Shown: positions 24,524 to 34,683, counted from the first letter of the stretch. The stretch is DNA of 64,000 nt from Flavobacterium odoriferum (GCF_025499515.1 NZ_JAMKFA010000003.1:62001-126000); one strand, 5' to 3'. Program-made: numbers and translations. Notes: a model not told the origin generated them from the sequence alone.

Positions 24524-25324
24524 ATGAAAATAGCGATTATCGGATTTGGTAATATGGGGCAAACCTATGCCAACAGTTTTATGAGCTCTGGATTTGTAGG
24601 AGCTTCAGATATTTTAATTTTAAATAAGACAAAAATTGAAGAAAAGAATAGTTTCGGAATTGATGTAATAAATTTTTATACAGAACCCAATTCCCAAATC
24701 TTCGAATCGGATATTTTGATTTTGGCAGTAAAACCTCAAGATTTTAAACAATTAGCTTCTGAAATAAAAACTTTCTTAAATCCAGAACATGTTATTTTAT
24801 CGGTAATGGCTGGGATTTCAATTGAAGCTATGCAAAAGGAATTGGGTGTTTCTAAAATTGTACGATCAATGCCAAACATACCAACACAAATAGGCGAGGG
24901 AATGACGGTTTTTTGCGCTTCAAATGCTGTGGATAGAAAAGAGCTTTTTATTGTTCAGAATTTAATCAATACAACTGGAAAATCGATTTATATCGAAAAA
25001 GAAGAAATGCTTAATGCTGCAACAGCGGTTTCAGGAAGTGGACCAGCTTATGTGTTTTATTTTATGCAAGCTATGATTGAATCGGCTGTAAAATTAGGTT
25101 TTTCACCTTCTGAAGCAGAGTTTTTGGTAAGTCAAACTTTCTCTGGTTCGGTACATTTGCAAAACAGAAGTAAATTGTCAAATGAAGCTTGGATTCAACG
25201 CGTGGCTTCAAAAGGCGGAACTACAGAGGCTGCCTTGTCTGTTTTTAATTTTTTAGGAATGTCAGACATTGTTATTAAAGCTATCGATTCAGCAAATTTA
25301 AGAGCTGTTGAACTCGGAAAATAA
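24524..25324 (+). CDS. proC: Pyrroline-5-carboxylate reductase
   Basis: 266 residues, standard length. It reduces pyrroline-5-carboxylate to proline with NAD(P)H, the last step of proline synthesis. N-terminal Rossmann motif IIGFGNMGQTYANSF, then AVKPQDF, VRSMPNIPTQIGEGM, SGSGPAYVFYFMQAM and the C-terminal ASKGGTTEAALS signature. It follows the yidC terminator closely and no clear promoter box is visible in the 10-base gap, so expression may depend on readthrough or on a promoter overlapping the hairpin. Confidence 0.95.
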   Translation: MKIAIIGFGNMGQTYANSFMSSGFVGASDILILNKTKIEEKNSFGIDVINFYTEPNSQIFESDILILAVKPQDFKQLASEIKTFLNPEHVILSVMAGISIEAMQKELGVSKIVRSMPNIPTQIGEGMTVFCASNAVDRKELFIVQNLINTTGKSIYIEKEEMLNAATAVSGSGPAYVFYFMQAMIESAVKLGFSPSEAEFLVSQTFSGSVHLQNRSKLSNEAWIQRVASKGGTTEAALSVFNFLGMSDIVIKAIDSANLRAVELGK

Positions 25325-25356
25325 AAAAAACGTCCACTTTTACAGCAGACGTTTTT
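25325..25356. terminator. Bidirectional terminator between proC and the fasciclin gene
   Basis: AAAAAACGTC / GACGTTTTT with a 13-base loop lies immediately after the proC stop and can also end the convergent fasciclin transcript. Confidence 0.8.
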
Positions 25357-25386
25357 AACCAAAAACAATATTAATAGAAACTATTA

Positions 25387-26337
25387 TTAATCTAAATCTG
25401 GTAAAATTATATTATCTAAAACATGAATAACACCGTTTGATGCTTGTACATCAACGGCAACAATATTAGTTTGTCTTGCCGCTTCATCTGTAATCACAGT
25501 TCCAGAAACTGTAAAAGTTCCCGTTTCATAAGTTGTTATTGGTCCTAACGGAATGGCATTTGATAAAACATTTGCTCCAGCTACAACATGATAACTTAAA
25601 ACTGATGTCAACTGTGCCGGTGTTAAACTTGCTAAAGTTCCTGGGTTTTCAGTTTCAAATGCTGTAAAAGCGGCATTAGATGGGGCAAAAACGGTAAAAG
25701 GAGAACTTGCAGTCCCAGATAAAATCCCAACAAAATCAGGTTGTCCTTCACTTGTCAAAGCATCAACTAAATTTGTGAAGTTTGGATTTGCTAGAGCGTG
25801 AGTAACAACTGTTGGTAATCCTATCACTGCATCAACAATGTGTACCACACCATTTGAAGCAACTACATCAGCTGAAGTGACACTAGAAACACCATTTAAA
25901 CGTACACCTGATGATGTATTAACAAACATACTTAATGTATTTGTTGATGATGCACTTCCTTTGGCAAGCGTTTTGATGTAACCAGTTGATAGGCTGGTAG
26001 ATAAATTAGTTCCGCTTACAACGTGATTAAGTAATATTTCTTTTAATGCAGCAGTAGGAACTGCATCAAGATTAGCATAACCATTAGCAGATAGAAAAGT
26101 TGTAAAAGCTGCATTTGTTGGTGCAAAAACAGTGTAAGGTCCTGTTTGGTCTAATGTTTCTACTAAGTCTGTTCTTTCAAGTGCATCAACAAGAATAGAC
26201 AAGTTTGAAGTTTCTGAAGCAATTGCTACAATTGAATTGTTGTTGTAAGTTGTTCCATCATCATCAGAACATGAAAACATAATAGCAGTTGTAACCACTA
26301 TTAAAGTTAATTTGATTAATTTTGCGTAGTTTTTCAT
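25387..26337 (-). CDS. Fasciclin (FAS1) domain lipoprotein
   Basis: 316 residues. Lipoprotein signal with MFSCSDDDG (cysteine at about 23), then two FAS1 domains (about 36-172 and 173-315). Each has the FAS1 H1 and H2 boxes: GPYTVFAPTNAAFTTFL and GVVHIVDAVIGLP in the first, SPFTVFAPSNAAFTAFE and GVIHVLDNIILP in the second. FAS1 domains mediate adhesion or polysaccharide contact at the cell surface. A -7 promoter element (TAAATTTG) lies 24 bases upstream. It is a single-gene unit; the ligand is unknown. Confidence 0.92.
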   Translation of the reverse strand: MKNYAKLIKLTLIVVTTAIMFSCSDDDGTTYNNNSIVAIASETSNLSILVDALERTDLVETLDQTGPYTVFAPTNAAFTTFLSANGYANLDAVPTAALKEILLNHVVSGTNLSTSLSTGYIKTLAKGSASSTNTLSMFVNTSSGVRLNGVSSVTSADVVASNGVVHIVDAVIGLPTVVTHALANPNFTNLVDALTSEGQPDFVGILSGTASSPFTVFAPSNAAFTAFETENPGTLASLTPAQLTSVLSYHVVAGANVLSNAIPLGPITTYETGTFTVSGTVITDEAARQTNIVAVDVQASNGVIHVLDNIILPDLD

Positions 26338-26360
26338 AGTAAATAAATTTTTTGTTTAAG

Positions 26361-26368
26361 CAAATTTA
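26361..26368 (-). promoter_or_regulatory. -7 promoter element of the fasciclin gene
   Basis: CAAATTTA on the plus strand is TAAATTTG on the minus strand, 24 bases upstream of the start. The rest of the 183-base divergent gap (26338-26520) is very AT-rich and no clear promoter box was found for the plus-strand gene. Confidence 0.55.
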
Positions 26369-26520
26369 AAAAAAATTAAACAAATAAAAAACTATTGTTG
26401 AGCGTTTTAAAGTACATTTAACGCATATTTATTTTTTGTTTAAGATGAAAAATAAATAATGTATTGATTTTGTTAAGTGTCTGGTAATTAAGTGATAATA
26501 AAAATTAAACAATATATAAA

Positions 26521-27285
26521 ATGAAACAAGTTGTTGTCCTTTTTTTAATTTTGAGTTCTTTTTCTGGTTTTTGTCAAGACAAAATAAATCAGTTAGATGA
26601 ACAAGGAAATCGTCATGGTTTATGGAAGGGTTTACATAAAGATACCAATCGTCCAAGATATGAAGGCACTTTTGATCACGGAAAAGAAACTGGTGTTTTT
26701 AAATATTTTGACGATACCAAAGCAGGAACTGTAATTGCTACTCGAGATTTTTCCAAAGGAGATGGTTCTTGCTATGCAATTTTTTATGATCAAAAAGGAA
26801 ATAAAGTAAGTGAAGGAAAATTAGTCAATAAAATTACTGATGGAACTTGGAAATATTATCATTTTCAATCTTCGCAATTAATGACGATTGAAAATTATAA
26901 AGAAGGTAAACTTGACGGAAATCGAAAAGTGTATTACAAAGATGGTACTATTGCTGAAGATACTAATTACAAGGCAGGTATTAAAGATGGAATCGCTAAA
27001 ACTTATTCTGAAAAAGGAAAATTAATTGATGAACACATATATAAAAATGGACAATTTGAAGGCTTAGCCTCTTATTATGATGGCAATGGTAATAAAATGT
27101 ATGAAGGAAAATATGTGAATGGTAAACGAGTTGGAAATTGGAAATTTTTTGAAGATAACAAAGTTATTAAAGAAGTGAAAGCTATTAAATTCAGTAAAGA
27201 ATTAATCAAATACGAACAACGCTACACTGAAAAAGTCTCAAAAACATTTGAGCAAGTAAAAAAAGAACAAGAGAAAGGAAAATAA
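26521..27285 (+). CDS. Exported MORN-repeat protein (YwqK-like)
   Basis: 254 residues. A signal peptide ending near SGFCQD is followed by MORN-type repeats of the YwqK family ([71 protein letters not shown]). Databases often label this family as an antitoxin, but in Bacteroidetes these are widespread exported repeat proteins and nothing here suggests a toxin partner. It begins the unit that continues with mnmA after 2 bases. Function unknown. Confidence 0.85.
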   Translation: MKQVVVLFLILSSFSGFCQDKINQLDEQGNRHGLWKGLHKDTNRPRYEGTFDHGKETGVFKYFDDTKAGTVIATRDFSKGDGSCYAIFYDQKGNKVSEGKLVNKITDGTWKYYHFQSSQLMTIENYKEGKLDGNRKVYYKDGTIAEDTNYKAGIKDGIAKTYSEKGKLIDEHIYKNGQFEGLASYYDGNGNKMYEGKYVNGKRVGNWKFFEDNKVIKEVKAIKFSKELIKYEQRYTEKVSKTFEQVKKEQEKGK

Positions 27286-27287
27286 TT

Positions 27288-28475
27288 ATGAAGAGAGTTG
27301 TTGTTGGGCTTTCAGGAGGAGTTGACTCTAGTGTAGCAGCTTATTTATTAAAAGAACAGGGTTATGAAGTTATTGGTCTTTTTATGAAAAATTGGCACGA
27401 TGATTCAGTTACCATTTCAAACGAATGTCCATGGTTAGAAGATAGTAATGATGCACTTTTAGTTGCCGAAAAATTAGGGATTCCTTTTCAAACAGTTGAT
27501 TTATCAGAGCAATACAAAGAAAAAATTGTCGATTATATGTTCAATGAATACGAAAAGGGAAGAACACCAAATCCAGACGTATTGTGCAACCGTGAAATCA
27601 AGTTTGATGTTTTCATGAAAATTGCGCTTTCGCTTGGTGCTGATTATGTAGCAACTGGACACTATTGTCGTAAAGGAATCATCGAAAAAGACGGAAAAGA
27701 AATTTTCCAATTATTAGCAGGAAAAGACGATAACAAAGATCAATCGTATTTTTTATGTCAATTATCACAAGAACAATTGGCAAAAGCTTTATTTCCAATT
27801 GGCGAATTAACAAAACCCGAAGTTCGTGAAATTGCTACAAAATTAGATTTAATCACAGCCGAAAAAAAAGATTCTCAAGGACTTTGTTTCATCGGAAAAG
27901 TGCGTTTACCTGAATTCTTACAACAAAAATTACAACCAAAAGAAGGAATTATTATTGAAATTCCTTCAGAGGCAACAATATTTACACAAGAAAAACCGCA
28001 ATTTGATTCAGAAGAAGATACTTTTGCTTTTGAATCCAAACGAATTGATTATTTGAAAGTACCAGGTAAAGTGGTTGGAAAGCACCAAGGAGCTCACTAT
28101 TTTACAAAAGGACAACGAAAAGGATTAAACGTTGGCGGTACAAAAGAGCCATTATTCATTATTGAAACCGATGTAGATAAAAATATTATTTACACCGGTC
28201 AAGGTAAAAATCATCCTGGATTATTTAAAAAAGCATTGTTCATTGCAAACGAAGAAATTCACTGGATTCGAAAAGATTTAGCTTTAAAAATGGGTGAAAA
28301 AATGGATGTTATGGCTAGAATTCGTTATCGTCAACCCTTACAAAAAGCAACTTTACACCAATTTGAAGACGGAATGTATGTTGTGTTTGAAAAACCGCAA
28401 TCTGCAATTACCGAAGGACAATTTGTTGCATGGCATCATAACGATGAAATTTTAGGAAGTGGAGTAATTGCTTAA
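27288..28475 (+). CDS. mnmA: tRNA-specific 2-thiouridylase
   Basis: 395 residues, slightly longer than the E. coli enzyme. It thiolates U34 of the tRNAs for Lys, Glu and Gln. PP-loop GLSGGVDSS at 7-15; catalytic cysteine C100 in [12 protein letters not shown] and the persulfide-forming C200 in [11 protein letters not shown]; the middle and C-terminal beta-barrel domains follow ([25 protein letters not shown]). An extra stretch around 210-240 accounts for the length. It starts 2 bases after the MORN-type gene, so they are co-transcribed. Confidence 0.96.
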   Translation: MKRVVVGLSGGVDSSVAAYLLKEQGYEVIGLFMKNWHDDSVTISNECPWLEDSNDALLVAEKLGIPFQTVDLSEQYKEKIVDYMFNEYEKGRTPNPDVLCNREIKFDVFMKIALSLGADYVATGHYCRKGIIEKDGKEIFQLLAGKDDNKDQSYFLCQLSQEQLAKALFPIGELTKPEVREIATKLDLITAEKKDSQGLCFIGKVRLPEFLQQKLQPKEGIIIEIPSEATIFTQEKPQFDSEEDTFAFESKRIDYLKVPGKVVGKHQGAHYFTKGQRKGLNVGGTKEPLFIIETDVDKNIIYTGQGKNHPGLFKKALFIANEEIHWIRKDLALKMGEKMDVMARIRYRQPLQKATLHQFEDGMYVVFEKPQSAITEGQFVAWHHNDEILGSGVIA

Positions 28476-28504
28476 AAAGTTGTAATTTCTTCATTAAAAA
28501 TGAT

Positions 28505-28512
28505 TATTTTTG
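28505..28512 (+). promoter_or_regulatory. -7 promoter element of the S8 protease gene
   Basis: TATTTTTG fits TAnnTTTG, 16 bases before the start codon; a TTG at 28480-28482 gives a 22-base spacer. Confidence 0.5.
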
Positions 28513-28528
28513 ATAAAATTCTTAAGCT

Positions 28529-30133
28529 ATGAAGAAAACGTTACTTTTATTATTGCTTACTTTTAATCTTGGCTTTTCGCAAGAAGATGCTTGGGTTTAT
28601 TTTACCGACAAACCTGATGCAGAGACTTATTTAGCAAATCCACTATCAATGCTTACACAACGGTCTTTAGATAGAAGAACTGCTCAAGGAATAACATTAA
28701 GCACTACCGATGTGCCTATTGCACAAACCTATATTGATCAAGTAACTGCTTCAACAGGAATTACAGTAATGGCAAAATCTAAATGGCTAAATGCGCTTCA
28801 CGTTAGAGGTTCACAAACCAGTATTCAGGCTTTAGCAAGTTTGTCTTTTGTGAGTTCGATTGAATTTGCAAATCAGACATTAAATGATAGATTTAGCTCA
28901 ACCTCAGTGAGTAATCCTATCAATAAAAATATGAATGTAGAAGTTACATTTAATTACGGAACTTCGGCAAATCAAATTCAAATGTTAAATGGACATTTGT
29001 TGCACCAACAAGATTTTACAGGAGATGGGAAAATTATCGCCGTTTTAGATTCAGGTTTTTTAAATGTCAATACAGCAACTCCTTTTCAACGATTATTTAC
29101 AAACAATTTAATTTTAGGCGGATACAACTACGTAAATCAAAGCACAAATGTTTACGCTCTTCATGATCACGGAACCATGGTACTTTCTTGCATGGGAGGT
29201 TATGTCGATGGACAATTAGTAGGAACTGCTCCTGATGCTCAATATTATTTATTTGTTACCGAAGATGTTGCTTCTGAAAATCCAGTTGAAGAAAGCTATT
29301 GGGTAGAAGCAGCAGAAGAAGCAGATAGGTTAGGAGTAGATGTAATTACTTCATCTTTAGGTTATTTTGGTTACGATAATCCAAATTATAGTCACACTTA
29401 TAGTCAAATGACTGGAAATCAATCTTTTGCTTCAAGGGGTGCAAATATTGCATTTTCTAAAGGAATTATTGTAATTGCAAGCGCTGGAAATTCTGGATCA
29501 ACAGCAAATCCATATGTTGGAGTTCCAGCAGAAGCTACAAATGTTTTGGCAGTTGGAGCAGTTAGAAGCGACGAAGTTTACGCAACATTTAGTTCTATCG
29601 GACCTTCTTTTGATGGACGTGTAAAACCAGATGTTATGGCTCAAGGGCAAGCTTCAGTTGTATCAAACACAAGCGGAAATATCGTAACTGCAAACGGAAC
29701 TTCATTTTCTGGTCCAATTATGGCGGGAATGGTTACAAGTTTTTGGTCGGCAGTTCCTAATTTAACAGCTGTTGATGTTGTGCAGTTTGTAAAAGAATCT
29801 TCCGATAGATTTACATTGCCTACAAATCAATATGGTTATGGAATTCCAGATTTTCAATTGGCTTTAACAAATGCATTAAATTCAGAATCATTTGAAAACG
29901 AAGTGTTTTTAATTTATCCAAATCCAGTTAACAGTACAATTTTTGTAAAAGTGCCAGATGAATCTGTAAATTCAGTTTTTTATTTATATAATAATTTGGG
30001 TCAAAAAGTGCAAGAATCTACAATTATCAATACAAATCAAACTATCAATGTTGAAAATTTAGCTTCTGGAATGTATTTCTATGAACTTTCAACTCAAAAT
30101 AAAACACTTCAAGGAAAATTATTGAAATTATAA
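28529..30133 (+). CDS. Secreted subtilisin-like (S8) protease with T9SS sorting tail
   Basis: 534 residues. Signal peptide (cleavage near GFSQ), an N-terminal propeptide-like region (about 19-140), then a subtilase domain with the catalytic triad D174 (AVLDSGF), H214 (LHDHGTMV) and S392 (NGTSFSGP), plus the oxyanion N321 (ASAGNSG). The last 80 residues are a type A T9SS sorting domain (YPNPVNSTIFVKV, YNNLGQKVQES, LASGMYFYEL), so it is exported by the Por/Gld machine and may be released or anchored on the surface. A nitronate monooxygenase-like gene starts directly after its stop. Confidence 0.93.
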   Translation: MKKTLLLLLLTFNLGFSQEDAWVYFTDKPDAETYLANPLSMLTQRSLDRRTAQGITLSTTDVPIAQTYIDQVTASTGITVMAKSKWLNALHVRGSQTSIQALASLSFVSSIEFANQTLNDRFSSTSVSNPINKNMNVEVTFNYGTSANQIQMLNGHLLHQQDFTGDGKIIAVLDSGFLNVNTATPFQRLFTNNLILGGYNYVNQSTNVYALHDHGTMVLSCMGGYVDGQLVGTAPDAQYYLFVTEDVASENPVEESYWVEAAEEADRLGVDVITSSLGYFGYDNPNYSHTYSQMTGNQSFASRGANIAFSKGIIVIASAGNSGSTANPYVGVPAEATNVLAVGAVRSDEVYATFSSIGPSFDGRVKPDVMAQGQASVVSNTSGNIVTANGTSFSGPIMAGMVTSFWSAVPNLTAVDVVQFVKESSDRFTLPTNQYGYGIPDFQLALTNALNSESFENEVFLIYPNPVNSTIFVKVPDESVNSVFYLYNNLGQKVQESTIINTNQTINVENLASGMYFYELSTQNKTLQGKLLKL

Positions 30134-31078
30134 ATGAATAAAATCACGCAACTTTTCAACATAAAATATCCAATTATTCAAGGTGGAATGATATGGAATA
30201 GTGGTTACAAATTAGCAAGTGCAGTTAGTAATGCAGGAGGTTTAGGATTAATTGGTGCAGGATCAATGTATCCTGAAGTTTTAAGAGAACACATTCAAAA
30301 ATGTAAAAGAGCTACCGACAAACCTTTTGGAGTAAATGTACCAATGTTGTATCCAAACATTGAAGAAATCATGCAAATTCTGAAAGAAGAAGGCGTAAAA
30401 ATTGTTTTTACTTCGGCAGGAAATCCAAAAACTTGGACACCTTTTTTAAAAGAAAATGGCATAACTGTTGTACATGTAGTAAGTAGCTCAAAATTTGCCT
30501 TAAAAGCACAAGAAGCGGGTGTTGATGCTGTTGTTGCTGAAGGTTTTGAAGCGGGTGGGCACAATGGAAGAGAAGAAACCACTACATTGACATTAATTCC
30601 AATGGTGCGCGAGCAAATTTCAATTCCATTAATAGCTGCAGGTGGAATTGCAACGGGTAGAGGAATGCTTGCAGCCATGACTTTAGGTGCTGATGGCGTT
30701 CAGATGGGAAGTCGTTTTGCCGCTTCAACCGAAAGTTCTGCACATGATGAGTTTAAAAGAACAATCGTTGAAACGGGTGAAGGCGATACACAATTGACTT
30801 TGAAAGAATTAGCTCCTGTTCGATTAATCAAAAATAAATTTTACAACGATGTTCAGGAACTTTATGCAAAATGCCCATCAAAAGAAGATTTAGTTGAATT
30901 ATTAGGTAAACGAAGAGCAAAACGTGGTATGTTTGAAGGGGATTTAATCGAAGGCGAATTAGAAATTGGTCAAATTGCAGGTTTAATTCACGATATTTTG
31001 CCTGTTGAAACTATTGTTGATAATATAATAACCGAATTTAATTTTGCTAAAAAAGAGGTTGCTACCTTTGAATTTTAA
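30134..31078 (+). CDS. Nitronate monooxygenase-family flavin enzyme
   Basis: 314 residues, an FMN-binding TIM barrel of the 2-nitropropane dioxygenase/NMO family. Seen: YPIIQGGMIWNSGYKLASAV at the start, VVAEGFEAGGHNGREETTTL with the phosphate-binding region, and IAAGGIATGRGMLAAMTLGADGVQMGSRF. These enzymes oxidise alkyl nitronates or, in the FabK subgroup, reduce enoyl-ACP; assignment within the family is open. The start codon follows the protease stop with no spacing (TAAATG), so the two are on one transcript, though no functional link is obvious. Confidence 0.88.
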   Translation: MNKITQLFNIKYPIIQGGMIWNSGYKLASAVSNAGGLGLIGAGSMYPEVLREHIQKCKRATDKPFGVNVPMLYPNIEEIMQILKEEGVKIVFTSAGNPKTWTPFLKENGITVVHVVSSSKFALKAQEAGVDAVVAEGFEAGGHNGREETTTLTLIPMVREQISIPLIAAGGIATGRGMLAAMTLGADGVQMGSRFAASTESSAHDEFKRTIVETGEGDTQLTLKELAPVRLIKNKFYNDVQELYAKCPSKEDLVELLGKRRAKRGMFEGDLIEGELEIGQIAGLIHDILPVETIVDNIITEFNFAKKEVATFEF

Positions 31079-31090
31079 AATATAAATCAA

Positions 31091-31504
31091 ATGAAATTTT
31101 TTAAATACTTATTATTTTTTCTTTTTATAACTTCGTTTTCGAGTTTTGCACAGCAATTTCGTTTTAAAACTACTCAAATGACGGTTTTAGAAAAAGACAA
31201 CAAAAACAATTGGGGAAAATGGTCAACTCCTGAGAAAACAGAAATGTATGTTACTTTAGACTATGATAAAGATAAAATTGTAATTTATTCAAGAGAAATT
31301 CAGCACTATACAATTGTTGAATATTTGGATAAAGAAGTTACAAAAACAGATGAAATCAATTCGTATTTATGTAAAAATCAATTGGGAACACCTGTGAAAA
31401 TTTCGTTTATGACAAGAATCGATCAAGGAAATAAACCACAATTGTATGTGTATTTTAAAGATTTTGTGTTTTGTTATGATATTGTAGAAGAAGTAACAAA
31501 ATAA
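31091..31504 (+). CDS. Hypothetical exported protein
   Basis: 137 residues with a signal peptide (MKFFKYLLFFLFIT..., cleavage near SFAQQ). The mature part is beta-like, with FKTTQMTVLEKDNKNNWGKW, several tyrosines and a KISFMTRIDQGNKPQLYVYF segment; similar small exported proteins are common in flavobacteria but have no named function. It follows the NMO-type gene by 12 bases and ends at a terminator, so it is the last gene of that unit. Confidence 0.7.
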   Translation: MKFFKYLLFFLFITSFSSFAQQFRFKTTQMTVLEKDNKNNWGKWSTPEKTEMYVTLDYDKDKIVIYSREIQHYTIVEYLDKEVTKTDEINSYLCKNQLGTPVKISFMTRIDQGNKPQLYVYFKDFVFCYDIVEEVTK

Positions 31505-31522
31505 AAATTCAGCTATACTATA

Positions 31523-31563
31523 AAAAAGACTCTCAGTTGTATTCGCAATTTAGAGTCTTTTTA
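31523..31563 (+). terminator. Intrinsic terminator
   Basis: AAAAAGACTCT / AGAGTCTTTTT with an 18-base loop, closing the protease-NMO-hypothetical unit. Confidence 0.82.
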
Positions 31564-31594
31564 TTTTCTTAACATAGTTATTCTATCAAAAATG

Positions 31595-31602
31595 TACTTT
31601 TG
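31595..31602 (+). promoter_or_regulatory. -7 promoter element of the PafA-type gene
   Basis: TACTTTTG matches TAnnTTTG, 18 bases before the ATG at 31621. Confidence 0.6.
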
Positions 31603-31620
31603 TATAAATTTATTCTAAAA

Positions 31621-33234
31621 ATGAAAAAAGTCTTATTAATAATAGTATCGTTAATTGCAACAGCAAACTTTGCACAAGACAAACCAAAATTAGTTGTTGG
31701 AATCGTGGTTGACCAAATGAAAATGGAATACTTATACCGTTTTTCAAACGACTTTTCAGAAAATGGTTTTAAGCGATTAATGAATCAAGGCTACACGTTT
31801 CATAATACGCATTACAATTACATGCCAACATACACGGCGCCCGGACACGCTTCAGTTTACACCGGAACTACGCCAGCGGTTCATGGAATTGTAGGTAACG
31901 AATGGTTCAATAAAGCTACTGGAAAAGAAATGTATTGTACCGATGACGAAACGGTTTCAACAATTGGAGACGATTCAGATAAAGAAGGAAAAATGTCACC
32001 AAGAAACTTGCAAAGTTCTACTATTACTGACGAATTGAAGCTTTCAACCAATTTCAAAGGAAAAGTGATTGGAATGAGTATTAAAGATAGAGGTGCAATT
32101 CTTCCTGCTGGACATTTTGCCGATTGGGCATTTTGGTACAGTAAAACTGGAGCGTTTATATCAAGTACATACTACGGAGAAAAACTTCCAGATTGGGCAA
32201 CGCAATTCAATGCTGAGAAAAATTATTTGAAATACGTAACCAAAGGTTGGGATTTATTAAAACCAAAAGAAACGTACAACGAAAGCTTAACCGATAACAA
32301 TCCATACGAAGGAAAATTGTATAAAAAAGCGCCGTTTATGCCATACAATTTACAAGATATGTATGATGCAAACGATGCTGGAATCCTTCGTTCAACGCCA
32401 TATGGGAATAATTTATTAGCCGATTTTGCTAAAAAAGCCATCGAAAGCGAAAATTTAGGAAAAGACAACATTACCGATTTTCTAGCAGTAAGTTTCTCTT
32501 CAACAGATTATATTGGACACGTTTTAGGTCCACGTTCGATTGAATTGCAAGACACATATTTACGTTTAGACGAAACTATTGCTGATTTCTTAGCTTACTT
32601 AGACAAAACGGTTGGAAAGGGAAATTACCTAGTTTTCTTAACGGCAGATCACGCTGGAGCGGAAAATGTGACGTATTTGAAAGACAACAAGTACAAAGTA
32701 GATAACATCAATTACAAAAACATTCAAAAAGAGTTGAAAGAATTTTCAGAAACTACTTTTGGAGATAATTTAGTGTTAGATTATTCGAATTATAACGTGT
32801 TTTTCGATAAAGCAAAAGTAAAATCAAAAGGCTTGAATTTACAAGAAGTAAAACAAACCTTCAAAGATTATTTACACAAACAAGACTACATCAAACGTGT
32901 TTACCTTGAAGAAGAAATCACCAACGGAAATCCTAGTGATTACTATTTAGACTTCATCACAAAAGGATATGACCCAACACAAAATGGTGAACTCATCATG
33001 ATTTTTAAACCAGGTTATGTAGAATATTCTTCAACAGGAACAACGCATGGTTCGCCTTATTCTTATGACACACACGTTCCGTTAATTTTCTTTGGTTGGA
33101 AGATCCAAAAAGGAACAACCCACGATAGAAAAGAAATCACACAAATAGCACCAACAATCACACAAATGCTAAAAATCACTATGCCAAATAGTTCAGATGG
33201 TAAGGTTTTGTTGGAGGTTTTAAACACGAAATAA
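31621..33234 (+). CDS. pafA: PafA-type alkaline phosphatase
   Basis: 537 residues from the ATG at 31621, where the signal peptide starts (cleavage near NFAQD); a 7-codon upstream extension is disregarded. It belongs to the nucleotide pyrophosphatase/phosphodiesterase-like alkaline phosphatases: metal-binding D31 (VVDQMKMEYL), nucleophile T72 (YTAPGHASVYTG), N93 (GNEWF), the SIKDRGAILPAGH block with Lys/Arg substrate contacts, and the metal ligands in LTADHAG and TTHGSPY. PafA is a periplasmic enzyme hydrolysing many phosphomonoesters in flavobacteria. Single gene with its own promoter and terminator. Confidence 0.92.
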   Translation: MKKVLLIIVSLIATANFAQDKPKLVVGIVVDQMKMEYLYRFSNDFSENGFKRLMNQGYTFHNTHYNYMPTYTAPGHASVYTGTTPAVHGIVGNEWFNKATGKEMYCTDDETVSTIGDDSDKEGKMSPRNLQSSTITDELKLSTNFKGKVIGMSIKDRGAILPAGHFADWAFWYSKTGAFISSTYYGEKLPDWATQFNAEKNYLKYVTKGWDLLKPKETYNESLTDNNPYEGKLYKKAPFMPYNLQDMYDANDAGILRSTPYGNNLLADFAKKAIESENLGKDNITDFLAVSFSSTDYIGHVLGPRSIELQDTYLRLDETIADFLAYLDKTVGKGNYLVFLTADHAGAENVTYLKDNKYKVDNINYKNIQKELKEFSETTFGDNLVLDYSNYNVFFDKAKVKSKGLNLQEVKQTFKDYLHKQDYIKRVYLEEEITNGNPSDYYLDFITKGYDPTQNGELIMIFKPGYVEYSSTGTTHGSPYSYDTHVPLIFFGWKIQKGTTHDRKEITQIAPTITQMLKITMPNSSDGKVLLEVLNTK

Positions 33235-33238
33235 ATCA

Positions 33239-33275
33239 AAAATCCCGAATTAAAACTAATTCGGGATTTTCTTTT
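33239..33275. terminator. Bidirectional terminator between pafA and lysA
   Basis: AAAATCCCGAATTA / TAATTCGGGATTTT with an AAAC loop followed by CTTTT, between the convergent pafA and lysA genes. Confidence 0.9.
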
Positions 33276-33285
33276 AACAAAAAAA

Positions 33286-34491
33286 CTAAATTTCAAGCAT
33301 TACTTGATTTTTTAAAATATCATCAAACGTTTCGCGTTCTCTGATTAAGTGTCCTTTTCCGTCTTTCCATAACACTTCGGCTGGTTTTAGTCGTGAGTTG
33401 TAGTTAGAGGCCATTGAAAAGCAATATGCGCCTGCGTTTCGGAAACATAAAATATCACCTTCGTGAATTTCTGTAATTCTTCGGTTGCTTGCAAAAGTGT
33501 CGGTTTCGCAGATATAACCTACTACCGAGTAGTAACGTTCTTTTCCTTTCGGATTGGAAATATTTTCGATATGATGTTGCGCTCCATATAGCATCGGGCG
33601 AATCAAATGATTGAATCCCGAATCAATTCCAGCAAAAACTGTCGAAGTAGTTTGTTTTACTACATTTACTTTTGCTAGGAAATAACCAGCTTCGCTGACC
33701 AAGAATTTTCCAGGCTCAAAAGCTAAAGTCAATGGACGACCGTATTCTTTTTCGAAAGCTAAAAAGCGTTTTGTTAATTTTTTTCCAAATTCTTCCACAT
33801 TAGTTTCAATATCTCCTTTTTTATAAGGCACTTTAAATCCGCTTCCAAAATCTATAAAATCTAATGCTGGGAAATTTTTAGCCGTTTCAAATAAGATTTC
33901 GGCTGCATATAAAAATACTTCTACATCTAAAATATCAGAACCTGTATGCATGTGGATTCCATTGATATGCATTTTTGTATTTTCAATAATTCTCAAAATA
34001 TGAGGCAATTGATGAATCGAAATTCCAAATTTACTATCAATGTGTCCCACAGAAATATTAGCATTTCCACCTGCCATTACATGCGGATTAATTCGAATAC
34101 AAACAGGAATAGTTGGGTGTTTTGTGCCAAATTGTTCTAAAATTGATAAATTATCGATGTTAATTTGAACACCTAAAGCCGCTACCGTTTCAATTTCTTC
34201 CATTGAAACACCGTTTGGTGTATAAATAATATGGTTTGGTTCAAAACCTGCATGTAATCCCAATTGTACTTCTTGAATAGATACTGTATCTAAAGCGGAA
34301 CCCAAACTTTTTAAATATTTTAAAACCGAAACGTTAGACAATGCCTTAACAGCATAATGCACCTTAAAACGTTCAACTTTACTAAAAGCGCTTGTCAAAC
34401 GTTGATATTGTGAGGCAATTTTTTCTGCATCATAAACATAAAGTGGACTTCCAAATTCTGTTGCTAATTGATGTAATACTTCTGATTTCAT
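33286..34491 (-). CDS. lysA: Diaminopimelate decarboxylase
   Basis: 401 residues. It decarboxylates meso-diaminopimelate to L-lysine, the last step of lysine synthesis, using PLP. PLP lysine K49 in FKVHYAVKALSN, the HIDSKFGIS and GIHMHTGSDI blocks, GGFKVPY-like GSGFKVPY, EPGKFLVSEAG, and the C-terminal CETDTFA with the active-site cysteine, then GAYCFSMASNYNSR. It is divergent from sucC across 236 bases and has a minus-strand -7 element 18 bases upstream. dapA, an earlier step, is at 49.8 kb. Confidence 0.96.
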   Translation of the reverse strand: MKSEVLHQLATEFGSPLYVYDAEKIASQYQRLTSAFSKVERFKVHYAVKALSNVSVLKYLKSLGSALDTVSIQEVQLGLHAGFEPNHIIYTPNGVSMEEIETVAALGVQINIDNLSILEQFGTKHPTIPVCIRINPHVMAGGNANISVGHIDSKFGISIHQLPHILRIIENTKMHINGIHMHTGSDILDVEVFLYAAEILFETAKNFPALDFIDFGSGFKVPYKKGDIETNVEEFGKKLTKRFLAFEKEYGRPLTLAFEPGKFLVSEAGYFLAKVNVVKQTTSTVFAGIDSGFNHLIRPMLYGAQHHIENISNPKGKERYYSVVGYICETDTFASNRRITEIHEGDILCFRNAGAYCFSMASNYNSRLKPAEVLWKDGKGHLIRERETFDDILKNQVMLEI

Positions 34492-34508
34492 TATTATTTT
34501 ATTTGGTG

Positions 34509-34516
34509 CAAAAGTA
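34509..34516 (-). promoter_or_regulatory. -7 promoter element of lysA
   Basis: CAAAAGTA on the plus strand is TACTTTTG on the minus strand, 18 bases before the lysA start. Confidence 0.6.
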
Positions 34517-34683
34517 ATTCAATATTTATTTCTTACAATTTTTACAACATTAAATAACAAAATATAACAAAATGTTTAATTTATAACATTGTATAATTTT
34601 ATTCTCATCTTTTTTTTGTAATATATGTATACCAAATTCCCAAATTAAACCAAAAAAAGTTAGTCCATTAAAAATTACTTTGC

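Noticed and set aside
26521..27285. MORN-repeat protein as a toxin-antitoxin component
   Set aside because: The YwqK antitoxin label is a database name; the protein is exported and has no toxin gene beside it.
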